Origin: Fodinibius sp964490705
Lineage (GTDB): Bacteria > Bacteroidota > Rhodothermia > Balneolales > Balneolaceae
Direction of reading: 5' to 3'
DNA length: 64,000 nt
Assembly (NCBI GenBank): GCA_964490705.1
Contig: CAZBCG010000002.1
Coordinates: 124,001 to 188,000 of the forward strand
This document shows positions 8,398 to 17,981 of this stretch, one piece after another. Numbering within the stretch: the stretch's first letter is position 1; each line of letters opens with the position of its first letter. Both the position numbers and the translations under genes were made by a program. The notes beneath the pieces are model-generated. The model did no database searches and had not been told where the DNA came from. It was given only the letters and a program-made list of their open reading frames with translations.

Positions 8398-9037
8398 CCT
8401 TTGTTTTTGTGGGATTGGTTTTCCATTGCATAGTCAGGCGCAATCGCTGACTCCGTCTGCAAATAGATCCTACCCATTTTCTCTTTCCGATAAAAACTAC
8501 GAATTGAGCCGCATTACGTATCAGCAAAGCCAGAATGATACTACAGATTATGAGGTTACGCCCGGTCTGCCCGATCCCAAAAGTGTAATGTACAAATCCA
8601 TGATGATCCCCGGTTGGGGACAGATTGTCAACGAGCAGGCTTGGAAAGTGCCTATTGTGTATGGGTTGCTGGGCGGACTTGGGTATTACAGCGTACATCT
8701 GACAAAAAAATATCACGACTACCGCGCAGCATATTTTAATCTGAATCCCGACACGCAGCAGGATATGCGTTTTGGGCCAACGCCGTCGTATATCCCCGAA
8801 AATACAAATTTACAAGAGCTTCGAAATCTTAGAAACACCTATCGCAATCGCCGCGATTTGGTTTACGTGGGGATTGTACTCGCTTATGGGCTCAACATTG
8901 TGGATGCGTACGTCTTTGCCCACATGCGGTCGTTTGATGTATCTGAAGATTTGAGCATGCGTCCCAACATCAGGCCAACAATGACGGCACAGGCCACGCC
9001 CGGCATTTCATTTTCGATTGATTTTATAACTAAATAG
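8351..9037 (+). CDS. DUF5683 membrane-associated protein
   Basis: 228 aa from the ATG at 8351, which gives a clean signal peptide (MRSWIACSTYLILFLSL, cleavage after HSQA). An in-frame ATG at 8318 would put hydrophilic residues before it and is less likely. The DUF5683 core is PDPKSVMYKSMMIPGWGQI (about 67-85) followed by a hydrophobic segment. The 5' end overlaps parB by 47 nt in another frame; parAB-DUF5683 order is conserved in Bacteroidetes-type genomes, suggesting an envelope role linked to partitioning, but the function is unknown. Confidence 0.8.
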   Translation: MRSWIACSTYLILFLSLCFCGIGFPLHSQAQSLTPSANRSYPFSLSDKNYELSRITYQQSQNDTTDYEVTPGLPDPKSVMYKSMMIPGWGQIVNEQAWKVPIVYGLLGGLGYYSVHLTKKYHDYRAAYFNLNPDTQQDMRFGPTPSYIPENTNLQELRNLRNTYRNRRDLVYVGIVLAYGLNIVDAYVFAHMRSFDVSEDLSMRPNIRPTMTAQATPGISFSIDFITK

Positions 9038-9045
9038 CAGTTTTT

Positions 9046-9750
9046 ATGAGTGAGAACGAACAGAATAAAAAATTACAGGTTCCCGAACAGTTTGATGAAA
9101 CCCATTCAGGCGATGTCTGGAGCATTTTTAAAATTATGGGGGAGTTTGTCGATGGGTATGACAAGTTGTTTAAAATAGGTCCTTGCGTCTCAATATTTGG
9201 ATCGGCGCGCATGGCAGAAGGCGATAACTATTACGAGATGGCACGCACTACCGCCCATAAAGTTACGGAACAGGGTTTTGGAGTGATTACCGGCGGCGGA
9301 CCCGGCATTATGGAAGCGGCCAACAAAGGTGCCCAGGAAGGCAAAGGCAAATCTGTAGGATTGGGAATTACATTGCCACATGAACAAGGGCTCAATCCCT
9401 ATGTGGATAATGAATATGTAATCAACTTTAATTACTTTTTTGCCCGTAAAGTGATGTTTGTAAAATATGCACAGGGCTTTATCGTTTTTCCCGGTGGATT
9501 TGGTACCCTTGACGAGTTTTTTGAAGCGTTAACACTTATCCAGACGAAGAAGATTACCACTTTTCCAATTGTACTTGTTGGCAGTGAATACTGGGAGGGC
9601 TTGATTGATTGGATCAAAGAAACAATGGTTGAAAAGAAGACCATTTCTATGGATGATGTAGGGTTATTTCACTTGACTGATGATCCTGATCAAGCTGTGA
9701 AGATAATTTGCGATTTTTATGAGAAACATACATTGAGTCCTAATTTTTAG
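9046..9750 (+). CDS. LOG-family TIGR00730 Rossmann protein
   Basis: 234 aa. The motif PGGFGTLDEFFEALT (about 150-164) and the upstream VITGGGPGIMEAANKGA identify the LOG family, whose members hydrolyse nucleoside 5'-monophosphates to the free base and ribose 5-phosphate (AMP/cytokinin phosphoribohydrolases). The start lies 8 nt after the DUF5683 stop, so it may be the last gene of the parAB transcript. The actual substrate in this organism is unknown. Confidence 0.9.
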   Translation: MSENEQNKKLQVPEQFDETHSGDVWSIFKIMGEFVDGYDKLFKIGPCVSIFGSARMAEGDNYYEMARTTAHKVTEQGFGVITGGGPGIMEAANKGAQEGKGKSVGLGITLPHEQGLNPYVDNEYVINFNYFFARKVMFVKYAQGFIVFPGGFGTLDEFFEALTLIQTKKITTFPIVLVGSEYWEGLIDWIKETMVEKKTISMDDVGLFHLTDDPDQAVKIICDFYEKHTLSPNF

Positions 9751-9957
9751 GTATTTTTTTGTGTGGATTATAATTTTTCAAGCAAAGACGAAACAAAGGT
9801 TTGCGCATCTACTTTAATTGATGTACAGAATTTGCAGGAAAAGTGTTTAATCATCAGATATACAATAAAATGCGTAGGTTCAAGTTTTACTTTTAAAATA
9901 GAAGTTTAATTCATTACTTTTATTGCTTTCAAAATTCAACAACAAACCGAAGAGACA

Positions 9958-10986
9958 ATGAAGTTGCTAAAAAACAGTATAACCGTATTCATATTAGGTC
10001 TTTTTGTTATTGGGGCTGTGAGCCAAGTTGAAGCCCAAAACAGAAGAAGTGTTGTAAAATCTTACAATAAAGGCATTGAACTCAAAAAAGATAGCGAATT
10101 TGAACAGGCTATTAATGTGTTCAATCAAACGATAGCCGAGGCTAAAAAGTTGGGGGAAGAAGCCCAAGACATTGTTCAGACATGTCAGAAACAGCTTGTT
10201 GATACACATTATAAACTGGCTGTCAACAAGTATAAGCAGCTGAAAAGTGATCAGAGTTTGGAAAATTTTGATAACACAATATCTGCTTTTCAAACGGCTG
10301 GAGATGTCGCAGATCGCTATAACAGTGCCCAGCGTGTAAATAAAATTAATCAGCTAATTCCACAGATACTCTATCAAAAGGGTATTTTTGCTTATAAATC
10401 TGGAAATAATGATGCTTCGCTGGAAGCTTTGAATAAAGCTGTGGAAATAAATCCCAACTATGCCAATGCTTATTACCAGATGGCGATCGTAAAAAAGAAT
10501 ACCGACAGAGTTGAGCAAAGCGAAGTTATTGCTGCTTTCGAGAAAGCACTCGAAATTGCCAAAAAAGAAAATAACAACTCTGTAATTAATGAATCTCAAG
10601 AACAGCTGAGCGGGCTTTATCTGACAATGGGTTATGCTTTGGTTGAACAAGAAAAGCAGTACGACCAAGCAATTGAAAACTATAAAAAAGCCCAAGAATT
10701 TACTCCGCAATCTGCTCAGGTTTACTTTCGACTGGCCGAGGTCTATAACAAAACTCAAGACTGGCAACAGGCCATTGATAATGCACGTCGGGGAATTGAA
10801 TATGAGAGCGGCGGGCGAACAGAAAAAGCTAAAATATACTTTGAGCTTGCAACGGCGTATCAGGGATTGGGGCAAAAAGAAAATGCATGCAGTGCATTTA
10901 GTAACGCTGCGTATGGTTCATTTAAGTCTCCCGCTGAACACCAGATGGAATATGAGTTGAAGTGTGACAGTGCAACCAGCAACTAA
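9958..10986 (+). CDS. exported tetratricopeptide-repeat protein
   Basis: 342 aa. Signal peptide (MKLLKNSITVFILGLFVIGAVSQVEA), then TPR repeats throughout: KSYNKGIELKKDSEFEQAI near 33, KGIFAYKSGNNDASLEALNK near 140, YALVEQEKQYDQAIENYKKA near 225, and two more to the C-terminus. TPRs are scaffolds for protein contacts; the partner is unknown. Codon use is more AT-rich than in neighbours (many AAA, AAT). Single-gene unit with a 207-nt leader and a strong terminator. Confidence 0.85.
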   Translation: MKLLKNSITVFILGLFVIGAVSQVEAQNRRSVVKSYNKGIELKKDSEFEQAINVFNQTIAEAKKLGEEAQDIVQTCQKQLVDTHYKLAVNKYKQLKSDQSLENFDNTISAFQTAGDVADRYNSAQRVNKINQLIPQILYQKGIFAYKSGNNDASLEALNKAVEINPNYANAYYQMAIVKKNTDRVEQSEVIAAFEKALEIAKKENNNSVINESQEQLSGLYLTMGYALVEQEKQYDQAIENYKKAQEFTPQSAQVYFRLAEVYNKTQDWQQAIDNARRGIEYESGGRTEKAKIYFELATAYQGLGQKENACSAFSNAAYGSFKSPAEHQMEYELKCDSATSN

Positions 10987-11010
10987 TATTCCATTAAGTT
11001 AGATTTTTCA

Positions 11011-11036
11011 AGGCCTCCGATTTCGGGGGCCTTTTT
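11011..11036 (+). terminator. intrinsic terminator of the TPR gene
   Basis: Stem AGGCCTCCG (11011-11019) with CGGGGGCCT (11024-11032; one T-G pair), 4-nt loop, T-run to 11036, 24 nt after the stop codon. Confidence 0.9.
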
Positions 11037-11145
11037 ATTTATTAGTAACTTCCTTTCTTTGGTTTTTAAGTGAGTCACACATTAGCTATTTTCTGCTCTT
11101 TAATTTCTGATGCTAAATGTTAACCTCTTCCTGGGATATCAACCA

Positions 11146-13152
11146 ATGAATCATACCATTACCTCTCTTGATGAGCTGTGCGTAAATACAATGAGAACAT
11201 TATCAATGGATGCTGTACAGGCGGCTGAATCGGGCCATCCGGGTATGCCGATGGGGATGGCTGATGCTGCCTATGTACTGTGGACTAAGTTTTTAAAACA
11301 TGATCCGGCTAACCCCGACTGGTACAACCGTGACCGGTTTATTCTTTCTGCTGGGCACGGTTCCATGTTATTGTATAGTCTCTTGCATCTCACAGGATAT
11401 GATCTTTCTCTGCAAGAAATCAAGGACTTTCGCCAGCTCGATAGCCTTACCCCGGGTCATCCCGAATACGGACTCACCCCCGGCGTGGAAACGACAACGG
11501 GTCCGCTGGGACAGGGATTTGCAACCGGCATAGGCATGGCGATGGCCGAACAGCATATGGCCGCTAAATTTAATGAAGAGGGATATCCCATTACAGACCA
11601 TTACACCTATGGGATTGTGAGTGATGGCGATTTGATGGAGGGTATCTCACAAGAGGCTGCCTCACTTGCCGGGCACTTAGAACTTGGGAAAATTATTTAT
11701 CTGTATGATGATAATGAAATCTCTATCGACGGTAGTACCGATTTAGCCTTTACCGAAGATGTGGCAGCACGATTTGAAGCCGCCAAGTGGCAGGTCATTC
11801 AGATTGACGGACACGACCGCGATGCAGTAGAAAAGGCAATAAAAGAAGCACAGGCTGAAACAGAAAAACCGTCGTTGATTCAGTGCCGAACACACATCGG
11901 GTTTGGTAGTCCCAACAAGCAGGACAGTGCCTCGTCGCATGGTGCCCCGCTTGGAGAAGAGGAAGTCCGAAAAACCAAAGAAAATTTAGGGTGGGATCCT
12001 GAAGCGAAGTTTCATATTCCGGATGAAGTCTTAGAACATTTTCGTACTGCAGAAAAGCAGGGTAGCGAAGCGTTTGAGGAATGGAATACCCTATTTCATG
12101 GATATAAGGAATCATATGCTAATCAAGCCAACGATTTAAAAGCTGCTGTATCCCGAGAGCTTCCGGATAATTTTGAAGAAATTCTGCCGACTTTTGAAGA
12201 AGATGAGAATGGATTGGCAACGCGTGCATCCTCTGGTAAGGTAATCCAGTCGTTGGCTGCGAATATCCCTCATCTGCTCGGCGGTTCGGCCGATCTTACG
12301 GGCAGTAATAAAACCTGGATGGATGATGAAGGCATCTTTAGCTCATCCGATTATGCCGGCAAGAATATTCACTTTGGTGTCCGTGAACACGCCATGGGAG
12401 CCGCTCTAAACGGCATGGCACTGCATACCGGCGTAATTCCATTCGGCGGCACATTTTTAATCTTTTCTGATTACTGCCGTCCGGCCATTCGGATTGCAGC
12501 ACTTTCTCATATACCATCTATTTTTGTGTTTACGCACGATAGCGTTGGATTGGGAGAAGATGGCCCCACCCACCAGCCGGTTGAACATTTAGCCTCATTG
12601 CGGGCTATGCCGAATGCCTATATGTTCCGCCCGGCCGATGCCAACGAGGTGGCCTGGAGTTGGAAAGCGGCTCTGGGTCATACCGAGGGACCATCGCTGC
12701 TTGCACTGACGCGACAAAGTGTTCCCACTTTTAAGCGAACCCAGAAAAACGCTGCGAAGAATGTTCTCAAAGGTGGATATATTTTGGCTGATTCGGATAA
12801 AGATCAGCCGGATGTAATTTTGATGGGTAGTGGTTCAGAAGTTCAGTACGCGATGGAAGCGAAGGCAAAACTTGCCGATCGTGATATTGATGCCCGCGTG
12901 GTGAGTATGCCTTGCTGGGAGTTGTTCCGCCAGCAGGATAAATCCTATAAAGAACGGGTGCTGCCTAAAGCGGTAACCGCTCGTGTTTCTATTGAAGCTG
13001 CTGCAACCTTTGGCTGGCAGGAGTGGATCGGAAGTGAGGGTACTGCCATCGGCATCAATCACTTTGGAGCCTCAGCGCCGTATCAGGATATTTATGACAA
13101 GTTTGGATTGACCTCGGACCGCGTGGTTGAGGAAGCAGCGAAGTTGGTGTAA
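11146..13152 (+). CDS. tkt: transketolase
   Basis: 668 aa from the ATG at 11146 (MNHTITSLDELC); an ATG at 11110 is in frame but adds 12 residues absent from the family. The ThDP-binding motif SDGDLMEGISQEAA with downstream DDNEISIDG is intact, as are the N-terminal HPGMPMGMA loop and the pyrimidine-domain GVREHAMGAALNG. Transfers a two-carbon unit between sugar phosphates in the non-oxidative pentose phosphate pathway (EC 2.2.1.1). Single gene, convergent with the phosphatase gene 13 nt away; the palindrome AATAACGTTATT (13159-13170) spans that junction. Confidence 0.97.
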   Translation: MNHTITSLDELCVNTMRTLSMDAVQAAESGHPGMPMGMADAAYVLWTKFLKHDPANPDWYNRDRFILSAGHGSMLLYSLLHLTGYDLSLQEIKDFRQLDSLTPGHPEYGLTPGVETTTGPLGQGFATGIGMAMAEQHMAAKFNEEGYPITDHYTYGIVSDGDLMEGISQEAASLAGHLELGKIIYLYDDNEISIDGSTDLAFTEDVAARFEAAKWQVIQIDGHDRDAVEKAIKEAQAETEKPSLIQCRTHIGFGSPNKQDSASSHGAPLGEEEVRKTKENLGWDPEAKFHIPDEVLEHFRTAEKQGSEAFEEWNTLFHGYKESYANQANDLKAAVSRELPDNFEEILPTFEEDENGLATRASSGKVIQSLAANIPHLLGGSADLTGSNKTWMDDEGIFSSSDYAGKNIHFGVREHAMGAALNGMALHTGVIPFGGTFLIFSDYCRPAIRIAALSHIPSIFVFTHDSVGLGEDGPTHQPVEHLASLRAMPNAYMFRPADANEVAWSWKAALGHTEGPSLLALTRQSVPTFKRTQKNAAKNVLKGGYILADSDKDQPDVILMGSGSEVQYAMEAKAKLADRDIDARVVSMPCWELFRQQDKSYKERVLPKAVTARVSIEAAATFGWQEWIGSEGTAIGINHFGASAPYQDIYDKFGLTSDRVVEEAAKLV

Positions 13153-13165
13153 ATCCGCAATAACG

Positions 13166-14314
13166 TTATTCTGGGTGATGAACGCAGGTAAACGTGATGT
13201 CATCGGCCGGCTTTTCTTGTCCGATAAAGTTTTCGAGCGATGATTGTATTTTTTGGATGATTGTCTTGGCATGGAGCGAACCATAGACACTCAGGATGGC
13301 ATCCAGGCGATCTTCGCCGTACTCTTCACCAATCTCATTTCGGGCTTCGGTAAGTCCATCGGTATAAAACAAGATGCTGTCGCCGGATTTGAAGTGAAAC
13401 TTCTTTTCCTGTAGGTGCCGGCTTAAATTATTGGATGATGTCATGCCCAGGGCATAGCCATCAGATCGCAGATCAAAGGTGGCATCGCGTTCATTGCTGA
13501 AAAATATGGGTGCATTGTGTCCGGCCCGTGCAAAAAGGAAATGTTCTTCATCCTTGGGAAAAAATGCAGCACAAGCCGTCACAAATGTCTTATCTTTGAT
13601 ATCCGATTTTACATAGTTGTTGAGCTCCATAAACAGCTCTTTGGGGGATGGGCCGCTTTTTTCGATAATCAGATGAACCAGTGCCTGCATGCGCACCATG
13701 TACAGTGCCGCCGACAATCCCTTGCCCGATACGTCTGCAATAATAATATAGGTACCTTGATCCGTTTCGATGATATCTACATAGTCGCCGCCTACTTCTT
13801 TGGCAGTATTGGCAAAAGAAAAGATTTCGAGCGCTTTAGTTTTGTGCTCTGTATTGGGCAGCAGGCTCAGTTGAATCTCCCGAGCCAGATCTATTTCGCG
13901 CTTTACATCCGATTTTTCCAGCAGTTCAACGAGCAGCAGCATCAACATCGATCCAAAGGCAAAAGGCACGAGCAGATCATAAAAAATGACGAAGCCGGTG
14001 ACCTGGAGGAATCCAAAAAGATAGTAGGCCAGAAAAGATACGACCGACAGTCCAAATAAGAGTCGTCTTGTGGGATTAAGCCGTTGTGTAAGGGATGAAA
14101 AGAGCCGAAGAAACTTAACATGTCCGGGCAGTTGACGTCCGCGTTCGCGCTCAGAGTCACCATCGCTAATTGCTTCATCATAAAGCTGCTTGAGCCGGTC
14201 GGTATCATTATAAAATTCTTTCCCCAATCGTTTCCGGGTCATCCCCGATACATATTCTTTATAGAACGATTTGGTATTCTGGAAAGCGGATTGTGCTTCG
14301 TTTTTTAATCCCAT
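13166..14314 (-). CDS. membrane-bound SpoIIE/RsbU-type PP2C phosphatase
   Basis: 382 aa. Two membrane helices (about 83-100 and 108-126), then a PP2C-like SpoIIE domain (about 165-380) with metal-site motifs EVGGDYVDI and IADVSGKGLSAAL and the C-terminal FYTDGLTEARN. Such proteins dephosphorylate anti-anti-sigma factors in partner-switching pathways. No STAS or anti-sigma gene lies nearby, so its partner must be elsewhere. Lacks a GAF, PAS or receiver domain at the N-terminus; sensing would go through the membrane segments. Confidence 0.88.
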   Translation of the reverse strand: MGLKNEAQSAFQNTKSFYKEYVSGMTRKRLGKEFYNDTDRLKQLYDEAISDGDSERERGRQLPGHVKFLRLFSSLTQRLNPTRRLLFGLSVVSFLAYYLFGFLQVTGFVIFYDLLVPFAFGSMLMLLLVELLEKSDVKREIDLAREIQLSLLPNTEHKTKALEIFSFANTAKEVGGDYVDIIETDQGTYIIIADVSGKGLSAALYMVRMQALVHLIIEKSGPSPKELFMELNNYVKSDIKDKTFVTACAAFFPKDEEHFLFARAGHNAPIFFSNERDATFDLRSDGYALGMTSSNNLSRHLQEKKFHFKSGDSILFYTDGLTEARNEIGEEYGEDRLDAILSVYGSLHAKTIIQKIQSSLENFIGQEKPADDITFTCVHHPE

Positions 14315-14374
14315 GAAAAGTTTTTGGTGATATTTTAAGTACGGTACTTATTCGAAAACGATAACAAAAAGTTT

Positions 14375-14382
14375 TACCTTTC
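14375..14382 (+). promoter_or_regulatory. possible -7 element TACCTTTC before polA
   Basis: Matches 7 of 8 positions of the Bacteroidetes-type -7 element TAnnTTTG, with TTC at 14351-14353 in the -33 position (21-nt spacing) and a 48-nt leader to the polA start. Weak evidence on its own. Confidence 0.3.
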
Positions 14383-14430
14383 CAACATCAGCTAAAAAAT
14401 TTTGACTCTTGAAGAAAAACAAAATTTCGA

Positions 14431-17211
14431 ATGTCTAAAAGTCTCCTGTTTTTGTTGGATGGTATGGCCCTGGCTTACCGTTCGCACTACGCCTTTATCA
14501 GCAGTAATTTAAAGAATTCCGAAGGGATTCCAACCGGCCCCATTCTTGGATTTGCCAATACACTCGAAAAGCTGCTTGAAGAGCACGAACCTTCCCATAT
14601 TGCGGTAGCCTGGGATACCGATGCACCGACCTTTCGACACGAGATGGACGAGGAGTACAAAGCCAATCGGCCACCACAGCCTGAGGAACTGACAATTGGC
14701 ATTCCGCTGATGAAAGAGATGCTTGAAGGGTACGGAATCAAAAATATTGAGCAGGATGGCTATGAGGCCGACGATATTATTGGCACGATTGCAGACCGGG
14801 CGAATGCCGAGGATGTGGATGTGTTTTTAGTGACGCCCGACAAAGATTTTATGCAGCTGGTGCACGATCATATCACCATGTATAAGCCCGATAATCAAAA
14901 CGGTGGGTTCAACCTGATCGACCGTGAAGGGGTGAAGGATTATTTTGGAGTGTATCCCGAAAAAGTGATTGATGTGCTGGCGATTCTGGGAGATACTTCC
15001 GACAATATTCCCGGTGTCAAAGGCATTGGTAAGAAGGGAGCGCCGAAGCTGATCAACAAATACGGGACGTTGGAAGCAGCGATTGAAGATGCGCCCAATA
15101 TGAGTTCGAAGCGACACCGCGAGGGACTGCAGGAATATGCTGAGGAGGCGCTGCACGCCAAGGAGATGGTCACGATCAAAACCGATGTCCCCAATACCGC
15201 CGACTGGGAAGATCTGGAATGGGAGGGGGCGGATGAGGAAGAGCTCGGTACCTTCTTTAAACGGATGGAGTTCCGCTCGCTCACCAAAAAATATTTGGGC
15301 GAAGAGATCACTCGATCGGCTGATAAAAAATCGAAATCGGCAGATGAAAATCAGGCTGACCTTTTTATTGCAGAAGATGATACCGAGGAAGAATCACCAT
15401 TGGAAAAGTATGATGAGGATATCGTTACCTATGAGCTGGTTGATCAGGCAGATCATCTCGAGGAACTGGTGGAAAAACTATCCGGGAAACAGACGCTCTG
15501 TTTTGATACCGAGACAGACGGTGTTGATCCGATGAAAAATAAGCTTGTCGGGATTTCTCTGGCGACTACACCCGGTGTGGCGTACTATGTGCCGGTCAAT
15601 GTTGAGAAGGGCATTCCACAAGAGAAAGCGTTGGATATGCTTGCTCCGCTTTTTGAGGATGAGGAGACGCTGAAGATTGCTCACAATTATAAATTCGATT
15701 ACATGATGTTGCGTCGGGCCGGGCTGGAGGTACAGGGTCCCGCGTTTGATACGATGATTGCCGGTTACCTGATCGATGCGGATCAGAAGCTCAAGATGGA
15801 TACGCTGGCTGAGGAGTATCTAAACTATGAGACCATCGCGATTGAATCACTCATTGGCAGCGGACGAAAGCAAAAGACGATGGATGAGCTCGATCCCGCA
15901 GATATCAAAGTGTATGCCTGTGAAGATGCGGACATTACATTGCGATTGTATGAAGTGCTCCATGATAAGCTTGCTGTTGATGAGCTGGATGAGATCGCTG
16001 AAACCATTGAATTTCCGCTGATGGAAGTGTTGGCCAAAATGGAAATGAACGGCGTGCTTGTTGATCGTGAAATGCTTGAAGAATTTTCGGCTACGCTCCG
16101 CGATGAACTGCTCGAGCTTGAACAGACGATTTATGACAAGGCAGGCACTGAATTTAATATTAATTCGCCCAAGCAGCTGGGGGAAGTGCTTTTTGATAAA
16201 ATGGGACTCCCGGCCGGCAAGAAAACGAAAACGGGGCAGTATTCCACCGCAGAATCAGTGCTTACCAAGCTGGCAAATGATTATGAAATGCCGGATTTGA
16301 TTCTCGAATATCGCGCGCTTAAAAAGCTAAAATCAACCTATGTGGATGCGTTTCCCAAACTGATTAATGAAGAAACCGGGCGCATTCATACCGATTTTAA
16401 CCAGAGCATAGCAGCCACAGGACGTCTTTCTTCCTCCAATCCCAACTTGCAGAATATTCCGATTCGCACCGAGCGCGGCCGGGAAATCCGCAAAGCCTTC
16501 ATTGCTGATGAAGGGTGTAAACTACTTTCAGCTGATTATTCTCAGGTTGAGCTGCGCGTGATTGCTTCGATAGCCGAGGATGAAAATATGATGGAAGCAT
16601 TTCGCAATGATGAGGATATTCACTCCCGTACCGCCAAAGAGATTTTCGATTTGGATTCGATTGATGATGCAACCTCTGATCATCGCCGAAAAGCCAAGGA
16701 GGTGAATTTCGGAATTCCGTACGGCGTCAGTGCCTATGGATTGGCAAACAGGCTGGGTATCAGTAATGAGGAAGGCAAGAAGATGATCGACCAGTATTTT
16801 GAGCGCTTTCCCGGTATTTTGGAATACATCAACGAGACCAAGGGATTTGCCAAAGAGAATGGCTATGTAAAAACATTGTTGGGACGTCGCCGGTATATCC
16901 CACAGATCAATTCCGGTAATTGGAATGTACGATCTTTTGCAGAACGTACGGCCATTAATATGCCGATACAGGGCACCGCGGCAGATATAATCAAGTTGGC
17001 GATGATTGATATCCAGGAATATCTGGAGGAAAATAACCTCAAAACACGTATGCTGCTACAGGTGCATGATGAATTGATTTTTGAGGTACCGGATGAAGAA
17101 GCGGAGGAGGTGCCTGCTAAACTGAAGGAGTTAATGGAAACTGCTTACGAACTGTCGGTGCCGCTCAAAGTCGATATGGGCTTGGCTGATAATTGGTTGG
17201 AGGCACATTAG
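14431..17211 (+). CDS. polA: DNA polymerase I
   Basis: 926 aa, three-domain form. 5'-3' exonuclease at about 1-290 (LLDGMALAYRSHYAF, DGYEADDIIGT), 3'-5' proofreading exonuclease at about 330-510 with Exo I residues intact (FDTETDG), and the family A polymerase domain to the end with motif A SADYSQVELRV, motif B RRKAKEVNFGIPYG and motif C LLQVHDELIFEV. Fills gaps and removes RNA primers in replication and repair. The proofreading domain, degenerate in many bacteria, looks active here. A charged linker (about 290-325) is rich in K, E and D. Confidence 0.97.
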   Translation: MSKSLLFLLDGMALAYRSHYAFISSNLKNSEGIPTGPILGFANTLEKLLEEHEPSHIAVAWDTDAPTFRHEMDEEYKANRPPQPEELTIGIPLMKEMLEGYGIKNIEQDGYEADDIIGTIADRANAEDVDVFLVTPDKDFMQLVHDHITMYKPDNQNGGFNLIDREGVKDYFGVYPEKVIDVLAILGDTSDNIPGVKGIGKKGAPKLINKYGTLEAAIEDAPNMSSKRHREGLQEYAEEALHAKEMVTIKTDVPNTADWEDLEWEGADEEELGTFFKRMEFRSLTKKYLGEEITRSADKKSKSADENQADLFIAEDDTEEESPLEKYDEDIVTYELVDQADHLEELVEKLSGKQTLCFDTETDGVDPMKNKLVGISLATTPGVAYYVPVNVEKGIPQEKALDMLAPLFEDEETLKIAHNYKFDYMMLRRAGLEVQGPAFDTMIAGYLIDADQKLKMDTLAEEYLNYETIAIESLIGSGRKQKTMDELDPADIKVYACEDADITLRLYEVLHDKLAVDELDEIAETIEFPLMEVLAKMEMNGVLVDREMLEEFSATLRDELLELEQTIYDKAGTEFNINSPKQLGEVLFDKMGLPAGKKTKTGQYSTAESVLTKLANDYEMPDLILEYRALKKLKSTYVDAFPKLINEETGRIHTDFNQSIAATGRLSSSNPNLQNIPIRTERGREIRKAFIADEGCKLLSADYSQVELRVIASIAEDENMMEAFRNDEDIHSRTAKEIFDLDSIDDATSDHRRKAKEVNFGIPYGVSAYGLANRLGISNEEGKKMIDQYFERFPGILEYINETKGFAKENGYVKTLLGRRRYIPQINSGNWNVRSFAERTAINMPIQGTAADIIKLAMIDIQEYLEENNLKTRMLLQVHDELIFEVPDEEAEEVPAKLKELMETAYELSVPLKVDMGLADNWLEAH

Positions 17212-17248
17212 GTTAATTCAACTTTCCAGCGATTCGCCTTAAAGTCAA

Positions 17249-17872
17249 TTATTTATCAAGGATGAAGCGGGGCAGGTGCAACTCCCATTGTATGGCGGCC
17301 AGCCGCAACCCGATAACGACGCCCATGCTTATGATAATGTTGGCAACCGATGAGAGTGCCGAGAGTTGTAGCAGCAGGTAAACGGTAGCACCGGCCAGAG
17401 CAGCGGTGGCATAGATATCGCGACGCATAATCATCGGGATATCATTGGAAAGCACATCACGGATAAGTCCACCGACAGTACCGGTAATAGCGGCCATGAT
17501 CACAATAATCACTTGGTTTGATATAACAGCCTGAGTGATCTGTGCACCGGTGATTGTAAATACTGCTAGTCCCAGGGCGTCAGCCAGCAGCAACGCCTTT
17601 TCTGGCGGTTCTTTATAGCGGGTGTACCAAATGGTGATTAGGGCGGCAATGATAATTACTGAAAGGTAGATCGGATCAGCTATCCAAAAGATAGGGTGGC
17701 GGTCGAGCAACAGGTCGCGGGTAGTACCGCCGCCCACAGCTGTGACAACGGCAATGATGACGACGCCGAGCAGGTCCAGGCTCTTGCGTCCGGCGGCCAG
17801 AGCACCCGAGATGGCAAAGACGGCTACCCCAAAGAGATCAAGGAGGTAGAGTAGTTGGATTTCGTCGAGCAT
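17249..17872 (-). CDS. UPF0126 / TRIC-type membrane channel protein
   Basis: 207 aa, about seven membrane helices. Two repeats each carry the glycine-rich signature of the UPF0126 family: FAISGALAAGRKSLDLLGVV (about 16-35) with AVGGGTTRDLLL, and VFTITGAQI with GTVGGLIRDVLSND. Family structures show trimeric intracellular cation (K+) channels. Convergent with polA (37 nt apart); no partner gene. Confidence 0.9.
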   Translation of the reverse strand: MLDEIQLLYLLDLFGVAVFAISGALAAGRKSLDLLGVVIIAVVTAVGGGTTRDLLLDRHPIFWIADPIYLSVIIIAALITIWYTRYKEPPEKALLLADALGLAVFTITGAQITQAVISNQVIIVIMAAITGTVGGLIRDVLSNDIPMIMRRDIYATAALAGATVYLLLQLSALSSVANIIISMGVVIGLRLAAIQWELHLPRFILDK

Positions 17873-17888
17873 ACATTTTGGAAAATAT

Positions 17889-17918
17889 AAAAAGGGAATC
17901 CAACGGTGTTGGACTCCC
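17889..17918 (-). terminator. intrinsic terminator downstream of the DUF6588 gene
   Basis: Stem GGGAATCCAAC (17894-17904) with GTTGGACTCCC (17908-17918; one mismatch) and, on the minus strand, a following T-run (A-run at 17889-17893 on the plus strand). It ends the transcript of the gene at 17982-19151. Confidence 0.8.
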
Positions 17919-17937
17919 TCAGTAAAAAAGATATTAT

Positions 17938-17963
17938 GTCATCCTGAATTCATTTCAGGATCT
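17938..17963. repeat. REP-like palindrome, copy 1 (ATCCTGAA/TTCAGGAT)
   Basis: Starts with GTC, has arms ATCCTGAA and TTCAGGAT around an 8-nt centre, and ends TCT. A near-identical copy is at 31169-31194. Both sit between the stop codon of a minus-strand gene and its terminator. Short palindromes of this type are widely dispersed in bacterial genomes and are often mobilised by RAYT transposases; none is in this window. Confidence 0.7.
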
Positions 17964-17981
17964 ATTTTTTAGGACTACTAT

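Noticed and set aside
13159..13170. AATAACGTTATT palindrome as a terminator
   Set aside because: 12-nt perfect palindrome without loop or T-run; at most a protein site between convergent genes.
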